The position numbers and the translations under genes were made by a program. Of a DNA stretch of 64,000 nt, positions 21,801 through 30,040 are shown in pieces; positions within the stretch are counted from its first letter, which is position 1; each line of letters begins with the position of its first letter. Below the pieces are notes generated by a model. The model had not been told where the DNA came from. It was given only the letters and a program-made list of their open reading frames with translations, and did no database searches. The DNA comes from Acidobacteriota bacterium (GTDB taxonomy: Bacteria > Acidobacteriota > Blastocatellia > RBC074), in the NCBI GenBank assembly GCA_016196035.1, contig JACPYM010000117.1, positions 1 to 64,000 of the forward strand, given 5' to 3'.

Positions 21801-21993
21801 CTTGGCCGCCGTGACAAGCCGAATCGGCGGCGTCAATGCGGAGGTGACTTTTGCCGGAGCACAGGGGAGTTTGGTTGGGCTGGATCAAATCAACCAGCGG
21901 CTGCCGCGCAATCTGGCGGGGCGCGGCGAGGTGGAAATCGTGTTGACGGTGGACGGGCACCCGGCCAACACTGTGCGCGTCGGTATCAAATAA
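18826..21993 (+). CDS. large secreted PKD/CARDB/TIGR03437 protein, 3' part (frameshifted)
   Basis: This 1055-codon continuation of the protein starting at 17334 has no credible start of its own. In-frame upstream codons back to 18592 encode basic, non-protein-like sequence. A long beta-rich region comes first, followed by a CARDB domain at about residues 620-720 (VTALLNVHNAGDFAVGSFSV). Next are a second PKD domain at about 727-810 (FSWAFADGSPSASG) and a TIGR03437 domain from about 820 to the end (SAASYNAVLAPEIIVAAFG, SPTQINHQIPAG, APGLFTADASGRG, then LFGTGIR). TIGR03437 is typical of Acidobacteriota surface proteins. Together the two parts would make about 1550 residues. Confidence 0.8.
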   Translation, partial: RLGPPNGLELTGASFKLGLTAEISKEIGLIDAVPPLQALAGIKPFKWLNQRAKLTGTITPQLSFDASFAQQGGELRFRDGAGKLEVGLNAKLAFKPLPRITAEAKLGGTGSFTLGVPEPLVRELQVGLEASARITFDYIFGLGGSITKRYAARCVWPVTDGQLCRRSDDSSNFAEDSFDLTPDRLPVSLIQPDYERFGAYSFFQPTPLLKIASAATPVSAQETTLVQNIFPGAVPAITPAGNGQIVLWEQQDTSLPVLQSTDIAWSYNDGNGWSAPALIAHDTQTELAPVGGTDQNGKVVAAWLRIKDPVFATPLNTVADLPLFYNKLEVVSASFDPLSRSWGPVRQLTDDAALDTNLRMSSDGAGRLLLTWLSNPQGEFISTASSPATIKFSFWDGANWSAPAAVVNGLVGVSSHAAAVKGTNAFIIVPREPNPDLPSDGVLELYRWNGAQWSAATSFAAGGVENRSPAVSYDAAGEGHIVWVRGADLVHATLSQPVPEVVRAGSNGLGFYDAKLLINPQGNLTLVWQQVADNGPANLFAVVYDAAAGTWSADRRLTESAALAYDFAGYYNADGLLRGVYLSTEIRRTMATVLFGGQPQTISNIPENGPTELRVFEHSLIVDLAVSDKDLTLDAHAPQPGEAVTALLNVHNAGDFAVGSFSVNLYAGGAWLSTDQVAGPLAAGGSRIVTFHFTYPAGGGDLVAVVDADEVITEFSEANNRAALYLTNTAPQARLATNVTGGLAPLTVAFDASGSFDAEGEALSFSWAFADGSPSASGMRLSHIFTQPGSYPVTVTVTDARGAVGIVIVTINVVVSRPVTTVSAASYNAVLAPEIIVAAFGSALANTTKAVEETPLPIVLDGVSVRVRDSAGTERLAQLFFISPTQINHQIPAGTATGAATITISNGDVAIATGTAQIAAVAPGLFTADASGRGIPAAVVLRIKANGAQSFEPVARFDPAQNRLVAVPIDLGPATEQVFLLLFGTGIRFNSGLAAVTSRIGGVNAEVTFAGAQGSLVGLDQINQRLPRNLAGRGEVEIVLTVDGHPANTVRVGIK

Positions 21994-22012
21994 ATTCCGA
22001 AAGGACGCGCTT

Positions 22013-23596
22013 ATGAAACCCTTCCACCTGGCCCTGGCCGTGCTTGCGGCAGCCGTGTCGGCAATCCAAACGTCCGCCCAAATTCCCAACATCGGCCCGG
22101 TCGGCGAAATCAAACGCGAACAGACCGGCTTTCAATTCACCGAAGGCCCCGCCAGCGATTTGCAGGGCAACGTCTATTTCAGCGACGTGCAGCGCAACCG
22201 CATCCACAAAATTGACACGCAGGGCGTGCTGACGACCTTTCTGGAAAACCAGCCCAGCGTCAACGGTCTGATGTTCGATCCGCGCGGACGGCTGATCGCC
22301 TGCCAGAGCGGGCGCATCGTGGCGATTGACCCGGCCACGCAGGAAGTCAGCGTGCTCGCCAGCCAGTTCGAGAACACCAATTTTCAAGGCCCCAACGACC
22401 TGGCCGTAGACCGGCAGGGCAACGTCTATTTCAGCGACCGCACGGCTGGCCCGGTTTATTTCATCGCCGCCGACCGCACGGTCAAACGGCTCTTCAACAA
22501 TCTGGCGCAACCCAACGGCGTGCTGCTCTCGACCGATGAAAAGACGCTGTATGTGCTCTACAACCAGCCGACGCTAGCCGCGTTTCCCATTACCGCGCCC
22601 GGCCAGTTGGGCGAACCGAAAATGATTTCCTTGCAGGGCACAGGCGGCGGCGATGGGATGACGCTGGACACACAAGGCAACTTGTATGTCACGCGGCCCA
22701 ACAGCAACGGCGTGCAAGTGCTCAAACCGACCGGCGAATCGCTGGGCCTGTTGACCTTTTCAGAAGCGCCGTCGAATTGCACCTTTGGCGGGCCGGATAT
22801 GAAAACGCTCTTTGTCACGGCGCGCACGTCGGTTTATACGGCGCGCATGCAAACCATCGGGCATCGTTTGATCGGCAACACGGCCTCCCTTTCCGCCGCC
22901 AGCTTTGCCGCCGGAGCGCCGCTCGCGCGCGATTCGATTGTCTCGCTCTTTGGCAACGGTCTAGCGGCCACGACGCAAGCGGCCTCGTCACTACCCTTGC
23001 CGACGACGCTGGCAGGCACAGCAATAAAAGTTGTTGACAGCACCAACACCGAACGCACAGCGGCGCTCTTTTTCGTATCGCCCACGCAAATCAACTATCA
23101 CTTGCCGCTCGCGCTGGCGGACGGGGCGGCGACGGTCGTGGTGACGGCTGGCAATGGTTCGATCTTCACGGAGAGTGTCCGCCTGGCCGCGACCGCGCCG
23201 GGTTTGTTCAGCGTCAATGCCAATGGGCAAGGGCCAGCGGCGGCGCTGGCCTTGCGCGTGCTGGCGGATAACACACAACGCTATGAGCCGGTCGCGCGTT
23301 TTGACCAGACGCTGAACCGCTGGATTACGATCCCGCTCGAATTCGGCGCGGGCGAGCAGCTTTTTCTCATTCTGTATGGCACCGGCGTGCGCAATCTGGG
23401 CGCGTCATCCAATGCGACCGTGACCGTTGGCGGAACGGTGGCGAACGTTAGTTTCGCCGGTGCCCAGGGTGATTTGATTGGCGTGGATCAACTCAACGTC
23501 GTCTTGCCGCGCGCCTTAACGGGGCGCGGTGAAGTGGATGTCGTGCTGACCGTTGGCGCACAGACGTCCAACGCGGTCAAAATCAATTTCAAATAA
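22013..23596 (+). CDS. secreted SMP-30/gluconolactonase-like beta-propeller with TIGR03437 domain
   Basis: The 527-residue protein has a signal peptide (residues 1-23). Residues 25-285 form an SMP-30/gluconolactonase-like six-bladed propeller with FTEGPASDLQGNVYFSDVQ, QGPNDLAVDRQGNVYFSD and NGVLLSTDEKTLYV. The Glu, Asn and Asp positions of the metal site are recognisable. The rest is a TIGR03437 domain (SAASFAAGAPLARDSIVSLFG, SPTQINYHLPLA, ATAPGLFSVNANGQG, then LYGTGVRN). It starts 19 bases after the preceding gene with GAAAGGA upstream, so it is probably the last gene of the 10.8-23.6 kb run. The 191-bp gap after it shows no clear element. Confidence 0.88.
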   Translation: MKPFHLALAVLAAAVSAIQTSAQIPNIGPVGEIKREQTGFQFTEGPASDLQGNVYFSDVQRNRIHKIDTQGVLTTFLENQPSVNGLMFDPRGRLIACQSGRIVAIDPATQEVSVLASQFENTNFQGPNDLAVDRQGNVYFSDRTAGPVYFIAADRTVKRLFNNLAQPNGVLLSTDEKTLYVLYNQPTLAAFPITAPGQLGEPKMISLQGTGGGDGMTLDTQGNLYVTRPNSNGVQVLKPTGESLGLLTFSEAPSNCTFGGPDMKTLFVTARTSVYTARMQTIGHRLIGNTASLSAASFAAGAPLARDSIVSLFGNGLAATTQAASSLPLPTTLAGTAIKVVDSTNTERTAALFFVSPTQINYHLPLALADGAATVVVTAGNGSIFTESVRLAATAPGLFSVNANGQGPAAALALRVLADNTQRYEPVARFDQTLNRWITIPLEFGAGEQLFLILYGTGVRNLGASSNATVTVGGTVANVSFAGAQGDLIGVDQLNVVLPRALTGRGEVDVVLTVGAQTSNAVKINFK

Positions 23597-23787
23597 CGGC
23601 GTGTTGCCAAAACTCTTGAAGCTATTCCAAGAACCTCCATCATCATTCTGGCGTTGAACCATTAGCTGCGGATGAACGACCTCTGGCAAAGCTTGATGAA
23701 CAAAACAACTGACTGACAATCTATTCAAGCTGCGCCCGTATTGCTCAACAATCAACCTGAACCGTCTAAACTCAACAGGAGAACTTT

Positions 23788-26700
23788 ATGCCTTACCCAA
23801 ATTCCGCACCTTCGCGCCCGCTGCTGTGGCTGGCTGCCCTGCTCGGCTGCCTGCTCATCGGCAGCGCGGCGTCTGCGCAACAACCGCTCGGCACTATCGC
23901 GGGCACTGTCACCGACCCGTCGGGCGCGGTCGTCAAAGGCGCCACCGTCACCGCGACTTCCCTGGCGACGGGCGCGTCGCGCGTCACCACCACCAACGAG
24001 CAGGGCTATTTCATACTGCCCACCTTGCAAGCCGGTGAATACAAACTGAACATCACACAGACCGGCTTCGCCAGTTTTCTGGTTGACCGGATGGCCGTCG
24101 CTGTCGGCCAAACCGCCAACGTCGAGGCGCAACTAAAAGTCGCCAATGCCAATGAAACCGTGCAGGTCAGCGGCGCTGATGCCGCCGCTGCCGTCGAATT
24201 GCAGCAGGCCACCATTGGCGGCGTCGTCAATACGCGCCAGATCGAACAACTGCCGCTCAATGGGCGCAATTACTTGGAACTGGCGCGGCTGCAACCTGGC
24301 GTCGAGATTCAGGAGGGTCGCGCCTTCGATCCGACCAAGAGCCGTTACACCGGCGTTTCCATCGGCAGCCGCAGCGGTCGCGAAGCCCGCATCACGATTG
24401 ACGGCGTGGACGCGGTGGACGAACACGTCGGCACCACGACGTTGAACATCTCGCAGGAGACGATTCAGGAATTCCAGATTTCGACTTCTTCGTCGGACAC
24501 GTCTGCCGGGATCAGCGCGACCGGCGCGATCAACGTCATCACCAAACGCGGCAGCAACCAATTTCACGGCGGCGGCTTTTTCTTTGGCCGCAACAACGAT
24601 TTCGCCGCGCGCCCGAATTTCTCGGCGACCAAGCCGGAATTCAGCCGCAAGCAATACGGTTTCAGCATCGGCGGCCCGGCTATCAAAGACCGGCTCTTCT
24701 GGTTCGGCAACTACGAAAAGACCAAAGAGGATTCGGCGATCAGCATCAACACGCCGTACTTCCCCAGCCTGACGACCTTCGCCGCGCCGTTCGATGAGAA
24801 TTCCAGCAACGTGCGGCTGGACGGGCGCATTTCGCAAAACCACGATGGCTTCGTGCGCTGGACACGCAACGAAAATTCCAGCTTCGGCGGCTTCGGCGGC
24901 AACCGCTTGCCGTCGAGCGGCAATTTCAATACGAACATCACGCATCAATTCGTCATCGGGCTGGATTCGGTGTTGACGCAACATTTGACCAACGCCTTCC
25001 GCGTGGCGGGCACCGATTTCAAAAATCGCGTGCTGCGGCCCACGGCGGAAGCCCAAGCTGTGGGCATCGCCGGACTGGAAAACATTCGCATTGTCACCGA
25101 TGACGGTTTGCTCATCACCGGCCCCGACAGCATCACGCCGCAATCCACCTTCGAGCGCTTCTATCAATTCCGCGACGATCTGACGTTTGTGGGCGGACGG
25201 CACACCTTGCGCGGCGGCGTGGATGCCGTGAAGTACCGCGTCACGGTACTCAACTTCGTCAACGGCTTCCCGCAGTTCAACGTGATCTCGCCCGCTTCGC
25301 GCAATCCGGCGGACATCGTCAACCAGACGTTCATCAACACCACGCTGGGCAACAAGAAAGGCATCCGCATTCCCGGCACGCCCGACAATGCCCATCGCAA
25401 CACGCGCACTTCGTTTTACGGCGAAGATAGCTGGCGCGTCGCCACTAACCTGACGCTCAATTTCGGCGCGCGTTACCAAATAGATACGCATCCGCTCAAC
25501 AACGATCTGCAAAAGCCCACGCTGGTCGGCCCCGTCCTGCCCGCCGGACGCGCGGACACGCCGATTGACAAGAATAATTTCGCGCCGACCTTCGGCCTGG
25601 CCTGGGATCCGTTTAAGAACGGCAAGACTTCGATCCGGCTGGGCGGCGGCATCTACTACACGCTGCGCATCAGCAACCTCGTGACCAACGAACGCGCCTC
25701 TATCGCGCCCTTCAATTCGGGCAACGATACGATCACGTTGACGGCGGGCACGACCAGCGGCGCGGTGGATTTCAACCGCGACGGTGTGGCCGATTTCAAC
25801 TTCAACCCGATTCTGGTAAACGGCACCAAGCTCAAAGACGCGATTCCGGTCATTCTGGCCGGGCAGCAGGTTTACGTCTCCGCCCCGGCCAGTTCGACGC
25901 CGACGCTGGACATCACACGCACGGGCACGCTGATCACCAACGATCTGAAGACGCCCTATTCGCAGCAGTTCAATTTCGGCGTGCAACGCGAGTTGCCCAT
26001 GAATGCGGTGCTCGACGCCAATTTCATTTACAGCCGCACGGTGCATGAATTCATGCGCGATGTGGACATTGCCAATTTCTTCCCCGGCAACGGCGCGCCG
26101 ATCATCCTCGGCGATGGCCGCGCGCCGACGGCGGGCATCACGTTGATCACGTCGGATGGTTTCTCGCGCTATCGCGCCTTCACGCTCAAGGTGGACAAGC
26201 GGTTTGCGCACCGTTACCAATTGACCGGCAGCTATGCGCTGTCGAAATTGGAAACTTCGACAGCGGATGGTTTGGGCTTGGGCGGCGGCGCGCTGGTCAA
26301 TCGTAATCCGAAAGCCAACTTCGGCATCGGCCCACTGGATCGCACGCACCGGCTGACCATGAACGGCATCGTCGAATTGCCCAAGGGCTTCCGTCTCTCG
26401 ATGATTTCGACCTGGAACAGCGCGGTGCCTATGACGGCGCTGGTCGGTTCGGCGGACGTCAACGGCGACGGCATCAACGGCGATTTGGTGACCGGCACGC
26501 GGCGCGGCGATGTCGGGCGCAGGATTGATTCGGTCGCCAAGCTGAACGATGCGATTCACGCCTACAACCAGCAATTCGCGGGCAAGCGCAACCCGCGCAA
26601 CCAGGTGCTGCCATTCGTGCCGGACGTAGCCGACAACATCAAGTTCGGCGATTCCTTCATCTCGCAGGACGTGCAGTTGTCTTATGTCTTGAAGCTGAAA

Positions 26701-27021
26701 GACCGCGTCAAGATCGAAGCGACGGCGCAACTCTTCAACGCCTTCAACGTGTCGAATCTGGTCGGCGCGGCGGGTCTGCCTGCCAGTAACTACAACGGCA
26801 CGCTGACGACCATTGCGGCCTTGCCGACGGGTTTCAGCGTCAATGCGGCGGGCGCATTGGTGGACGCCAGCGGCGGGCGTGTGATCGCGGGCGTCTCGCG
26901 GTTGCCCACCGGTGCACTCATCACCAGCGGCTTTGGCAGCGCCAGCGCCGTGCGGCCCTCGATCCCGTCGGGCACGGGGTTGCCGCGCGCGGCGCAATTT
27001 GGCGTGCGGCTGAGTTTCTAA
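23788..27021 (+). CDS. TonB-dependent receptor-like outer membrane protein (Oar family)
   Basis: The 1077-residue protein has a signal peptide ending SAASAQQ. An N-terminal carboxypeptidase-regulatory-like domain covers residues 33-115 (GTIAGTVTDPSGAVVKGATV). A plug domain from about 130 to 230 (RQIEQLPLNGRNYLELARLQ) is followed by a C-terminal porin barrel ending in Phe (FGVRLSF), the usual outer-membrane terminus. This is the Oar/carboxypeptidase-plug architecture that is highly expanded in Acidobacteriota. Substrates are unknown, with large polymers or peptides usually inferred. ACAGGAG lies 7 bases upstream of the ATG. The gene is convergent with the HYR protein gene and ends at a bidirectional terminator. 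Confidence 0.93.
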   Translation: MPYPNSAPSRPLLWLAALLGCLLIGSAASAQQPLGTIAGTVTDPSGAVVKGATVTATSLATGASRVTTTNEQGYFILPTLQAGEYKLNITQTGFASFLVDRMAVAVGQTANVEAQLKVANANETVQVSGADAAAAVELQQATIGGVVNTRQIEQLPLNGRNYLELARLQPGVEIQEGRAFDPTKSRYTGVSIGSRSGREARITIDGVDAVDEHVGTTTLNISQETIQEFQISTSSSDTSAGISATGAINVITKRGSNQFHGGGFFFGRNNDFAARPNFSATKPEFSRKQYGFSIGGPAIKDRLFWFGNYEKTKEDSAISINTPYFPSLTTFAAPFDENSSNVRLDGRISQNHDGFVRWTRNENSSFGGFGGNRLPSSGNFNTNITHQFVIGLDSVLTQHLTNAFRVAGTDFKNRVLRPTAEAQAVGIAGLENIRIVTDDGLLITGPDSITPQSTFERFYQFRDDLTFVGGRHTLRGGVDAVKYRVTVLNFVNGFPQFNVISPASRNPADIVNQTFINTTLGNKKGIRIPGTPDNAHRNTRTSFYGEDSWRVATNLTLNFGARYQIDTHPLNNDLQKPTLVGPVLPAGRADTPIDKNNFAPTFGLAWDPFKNGKTSIRLGGGIYYTLRISNLVTNERASIAPFNSGNDTITLTAGTTSGAVDFNRDGVADFNFNPILVNGTKLKDAIPVILAGQQVYVSAPASSTPTLDITRTGTLITNDLKTPYSQQFNFGVQRELPMNAVLDANFIYSRTVHEFMRDVDIANFFPGNGAPIILGDGRAPTAGITLITSDGFSRYRAFTLKVDKRFAHRYQLTGSYALSKLETSTADGLGLGGGALVNRNPKANFGIGPLDRTHRLTMNGIVELPKGFRLSMISTWNSAVPMTALVGSADVNGDGINGDLVTGTRRGDVGRRIDSVAKLNDAIHAYNQQFAGKRNPRNQVLPFVPDVADNIKFGDSFISQDVQLSYVLKLKDRVKIEATAQLFNAFNVSNLVGAAGLPASNYNGTLTTIAALPTGFSVNAAGALVDASGGRVIAGVSRLPTGALITSGFGSASAVRPSIPSGTGLPRAAQFGVRLSF

Positions 27022-27032
27022 AGACAGAATGC

Positions 27033-27124
27033 TGCCACAGAGACACAGAGCCACGGAGAAAAGAGCAGGAGAGGCGTTAATCCTTCTCGCTCATTTTCCT
27101 CTGTGCCTCTGTGTCTCTGTGGCA
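27033..27124. repeat. inverted repeat of the CCACAGAGACACAGAG type
   Basis: Arms at about 27033-27062 and 27094-27124 pair imperfectly (TGCCACAGAGACACAGAG / CTCTGTGTCTCTGTGGCA). It starts 11 bases after the receptor stop codon. The same motif occurs as the inner arms of the 37020-37151 element. Confidence 0.85.
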
Positions 27125-27137
27125 AACCAAACGAAAA

Positions 27138-27179
27138 GCAAACGGCCCCGGCTCTCACACGAGAACCGGGGCCGTTTGC
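27138..27179. terminator. bidirectional rho-independent terminator
   Basis: An 18-bp GC-rich stem (CAAACGGCCCCGG pairing with CCGGGGCCGTTTG) has T-rich flanks on both strands. It lies between the convergent TonB receptor and HYR-protein genes. Confidence 0.9.
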
Positions 27180-27200
27180 TTTTTGCGGTGTTCAGCCATT

Positions 27201-29003
27201 TCAGTTACAGCCAAACACATCGTTGCCATTGAACCGATCCAAGAGCGCTGCTAATGGGGCGAAATCCGCCGCGCGATTTTGGGTCGCCACGAATTGCGCT
27301 TGCATAAACAGGTCTTTGACCATCAAGGCAGGCGTCAGTGTGAATCCATTCGAAAGCTGCACCGGCGCAAAGTTAATGCCGTAACAACTCAGATTCGTCC
27401 ACAGCACATTGGCGTTGACCACCGAGCCCTGGCCGCCCGCCAGAATCAGGTTGAGTTGCGCCGCCACATACTCCTGGTTGAAGCGTTGCGAGGCGGTCAA
27501 ACTGAAGCCGGTGGGATTGCCTTGCAAGGCGCGCAGAATCGTCTGGAGGTTGTCGGTGCTGACCGACAGGTTGCCGTTGACGCCGCTGATCAACACGTTG
27601 CCTTGCGGAATGCGGCGCGGATTGAGCAGCCACCATTGCGGTGAACGCCAGCAGAAGGTGTCGCATTTGACCGGCGCTGGCGCTCCCACCGTCACCGTGA
27701 AGCTGCACGTGGCCGCCCCACAACTGCCATTCGCCGTGCAGGTCACGGTCGTCGTGCCCACCGGGAACGTCGTGCCCGACGCCGGCGCGCATGTCACCGC
27801 CGTGCCTGTGGGCGTGACGGTCGGCGCGCTGTATGTAACCGTGACCCCGCTGGCACTGGTTGCCGTGGTTGTGATGTTCGTCGGGCAGGTCAGCGTCACA
27901 TTCGGCGTGGCCGTCACCGTGAAGCTGCACGAGGTTGCGCCCGGGGCAGTGCAATTTACTGTGGTCACACCTGTCGGGAAACTTGAACCCGACGCGGGTG
28001 TACAAGTCGCTCCCGTAGGCGTCGCATAGGTCACCGTCGCCGAGGTGCTGCCCGCAGGCGGGCAAACCGTCTGATTCGCCGGACAGACAAGTTGCTGTTG
28101 CACAGGACAGACAGGACAAGCCTCCTGACAAACCAGCCCCGTCGGGAAACCGCCCGTCAACCCGCCCAGCAAACCCGTGCCTGTCAGTGCGCGGTCACCC
28201 GCCTGTTCCATGCGCTTGAGCACGAAATCGGTAAAGACCAGCGCGCTCGCGCCGAGGTCGCCGCCGCGCGCGAGCGTCGCGCCGAATTGGAAGCAATCGT
28301 TCAGCGACGACCCCGCCGCCGGATCGAAGGCCAGCACCAGCAAGTCGGAACGGTTTCCCGCCGCGCCTGACGCCACGTTGAGTGAAATCAATTCGCCTGC
28401 CTGAATGCGGCCTTGCTGCGCCAGACGATCATTGCGAAAGAGCGCGCCGTTCGGAGGCAATGTCGTCAGGCGCACACCGCCGCTCTCGTGCGTGAAGACG
28501 GCCAGATTAATCACGCCCGTGCCATCCGGCTTTTGCACAAAGAAGGTCACGGTATCGCCCACGGTGGAACCAGCGCTGGCGAGTTCAAAGCCGATGTCCC
28601 AAATACTGTCCAGACAAGAAACGAACGTCACACTGCCATTGGGGGCGGCAAAACTCAGCCCGGACAAGCTTGTCCCGGCAAACCCGCCGATGCCTGCCGC
28701 GTCGCCGCCAAAATTCGCCGCATTGACGACGAAACTGCTCAGGCCCAGCACCGGCGTCACCGACGGCAGCGTCAGCGTGAAGGGTTGCGCCAATAGAAAG
28801 TGATCGCCGCCGGGTAAGCCCGCCGTAGTGGTAAACCCATGCGTCGTCGCGGGAACATTGAGTTGCGGGCATGAGCTTTGCGCGCTTACATGCCCTTGCA
28901 AAACCGCAGCGGAATCGGAAATGAGCAACAGCAGGCAAAGCAGTAAACAGCCGGCCAAACTGGCCTGGCTAACCTTCGTCGTCAATATTTGTTTCTTGGG
29001 CAT
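27201..29003 (-). CDS. secreted HYR-domain protein with Cys-rich terminal domain (single-unit paralog)
   Basis: This 600-residue protein starts at 29003, where GGAGGG lies 5 bases upstream. The eight codons before it are not needed. It has a signal peptide (LLLCLLLLISDSAAV). A 260-residue N-terminal module follows (CPQLNVPATTHGFTTT, then GDHFLLAQPFTLTLPS, ending in FTDFVLKRMEQAGDR and GGLTGGFPTGLVC). Two HYR (hyalin) repeats come next, each with paired cysteines (CTPASGSSFPTGVTTVNCTA). A conserved C-terminal domain begins KCDTFCWRSPQWW and ends FGCN. HYR repeats are adhesion modules. The flanking modules are not recognised. The paralog at 30041-33889 has the same order with more units. Confidence 0.85.
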   Translation of the reverse strand: MPKKQILTTKVSQASLAGCLLLCLLLLISDSAAVLQGHVSAQSSCPQLNVPATTHGFTTTAGLPGGDHFLLAQPFTLTLPSVTPVLGLSSFVVNAANFGGDAAGIGGFAGTSLSGLSFAAPNGSVTFVSCLDSIWDIGFELASAGSTVGDTVTFFVQKPDGTGVINLAVFTHESGGVRLTTLPPNGALFRNDRLAQQGRIQAGELISLNVASGAAGNRSDLLVLAFDPAAGSSLNDCFQFGATLARGGDLGASALVFTDFVLKRMEQAGDRALTGTGLLGGLTGGFPTGLVCQEACPVCPVQQQLVCPANQTVCPPAGSTSATVTYATPTGATCTPASGSSFPTGVTTVNCTAPGATSCSFTVTATPNVTLTCPTNITTTATSASGVTVTYSAPTVTPTGTAVTCAPASGTTFPVGTTTVTCTANGSCGAATCSFTVTVGAPAPVKCDTFCWRSPQWWLLNPRRIPQGNVLISGVNGNLSVSTDNLQTILRALQGNPTGFSLTASQRFNQEYVAAQLNLILAGGQGSVVNANVLWTNLSCYGINFAPVQLSNGFTLTPALMVKDLFMQAQFVATQNRAADFAPLAALLDRFNGNDVFGCN

Positions 29004-29081
29004 ACGACCCTCCTTCGGGTAGGGCAACCCCAGCGCGCACCGGGTGGGTTGACGCTGTGTTGCGGGCGTTCATTAAATTGC

Positions 29082-29218
29082 GGTAGCGGGTCAATGGGGA
29101 GCGAGCCACGCCGCAGATCAACGCCGACCGACGCAGATCAATTGAATTGGCTAACAGGACTGATCCGCGTTTTCCAGCGTTCATCCGCGGCAAGACCTCT
29201 CCTCTTTGAGCCACTACC
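29082..29218. mobile_element. IS1-related MITE, copy 1 (137 bp)
   Basis: This 137-bp non-coding element starts GGTAGCGGGTCAA and ends TTTGAGCCACTACC, matching the IS1-family end at position 187. It is flanked by a direct repeat AAATTGC (29075-29081 and 29219-29225), the target duplication. Copy 2 at 63656-63792 has the same length and differs at about eight positions. It has no coding capacity, so it must be moved in trans. Confidence 0.85.
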
Positions 29219-29377
29219 AAATTGCGTCTGATCGGCAGACACGCTGTTGTGATCGAGAACAGGTGGCAAAAGCTATCGTCCAGGGAACGCGTCACATTTG
29301 CGACTCGCGCTGCCCACAGCAAGCGATATTCCTTAGTACTGTCCGCCATAAATCCTTTGAGGGTTGTCCGTCATGTT

Positions 29378-29560
29378 TTCGCCGCGATAGCGGCGGCTGA
29401 CTTTAGCCGTGGGTGCAACCCACGGAGCGCGCAGTTGAGATTCCCGCGTCGCGTCGGCGACGCTTGAATTCAGGCATCGCTGACGCGACGCGAAAACCAT
29501 TGTTGTCCTTCCCGGCGTTGAAAACGCCGGGCTAAAGTCAGCCGCCGCTATCGCGGCGAA
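29378..29560. repeat. hairpin-rich element with perfect 30-bp inverted ends
   Basis: Ends at 29378-29407 and 29531-29560 are perfect reverse complements (core CGCCGCGATAGCGGCGGCTG). Inside are three further palindromes: CCGTGGGTGCAACCCACGG, a CGTCGCGTCGGCGACG-type hairpin, and CCCGGCGTTGAAAACGCCGGG. No target duplication is visible. Two of the internal hairpins are variants of those inside the neighbouring element at 29598-29863. Confidence 0.8.
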
Positions 29561-29597
29561 GAGTTAGCGATTGCCCCCTCAACGAATTTACGACGGG

Positions 29598-29863
29598 GGT
29601 AGTGGTAAAAATGTAATGCTCGTCCGTTTTTGTCGCGTAGCGACAAGGTGAATTTAGCCGTGGTTTTCAAACCACGGTAGTCGGACGAAGCAGTATCGCG
29701 TCGCGTAGCGACGGTTGAAACGTTCCGGCAATGACCTCAGTTTCAACCGTCGCTACGCGACGCGGGCACTATGGACGATGCTACCCGGCGTTGAAACGCC
29801 GGGCTAAATTCAGGTCGCCGCTACGCGGCTGCAAAAATGCAGCATTACATTTTTACCACTACC
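29598..29863. mobile_element. second type of IS1-related miniature element (266 bp)
   Basis: Perfect 23-bp terminal inverted repeats lie at 29598-29620 and 29841-29863. They begin GGTAGTGGTAAAAATG, so the first eight bases equal the IS1-family terminus. The flanks ACGACGGG (29590-29597) and ACGGCGGG (29864-29871) look like an 8-bp target duplication with one mismatch. The interior is a chain of hairpins, the largest pairing CGTCGCGTAGCGACGGTTG (about 29698) with its complement near 29745. Confidence 0.75.
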
Positions 29864-29976
29864 ACGGCGGGTAGTACTTAGGAGTGGCACGGAATGAATG
29901 CAATAGCAGTGCGCTGAACACTGTTTCTAGCGGGCTGCGGGGAAAGCGCCGGAAACTTCCCAGGAGTGAAGAGAGC

Positions 29977-30014
29977 CAAAAAAAGGCCTCGGCTTCCACG
30001 TGGGAGCCGAGGCC
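29977..30014 (-). terminator. rho-independent terminator of the large HYR gene
   Basis: On the minus strand GCCTCGGCTCCCACG pairs with the following GGAAGCCGAGGC and is followed by seven T residues. It lies 27 bases downstream of the stop at 30041. Confidence 0.92.
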
Positions 30015-30040
30015 AGCCATTAACGTTGGAGGTCAACGTT

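Noticed and set aside
24133-27054. Very long minus-strand open frame (973 codons) opposite the TonB receptor
   Set aside because: It is a GC-rich antisense shadow: Arg/Ala/Val/Asp-rich, with no signal or domain. The plus strand has a complete receptor.
29028-29975. Short open frames in the gap between the HYR paralogs
   Set aside because: All are explained by the two miniature elements and the 183-bp hairpin unit; none has a start signal or protein-like composition.
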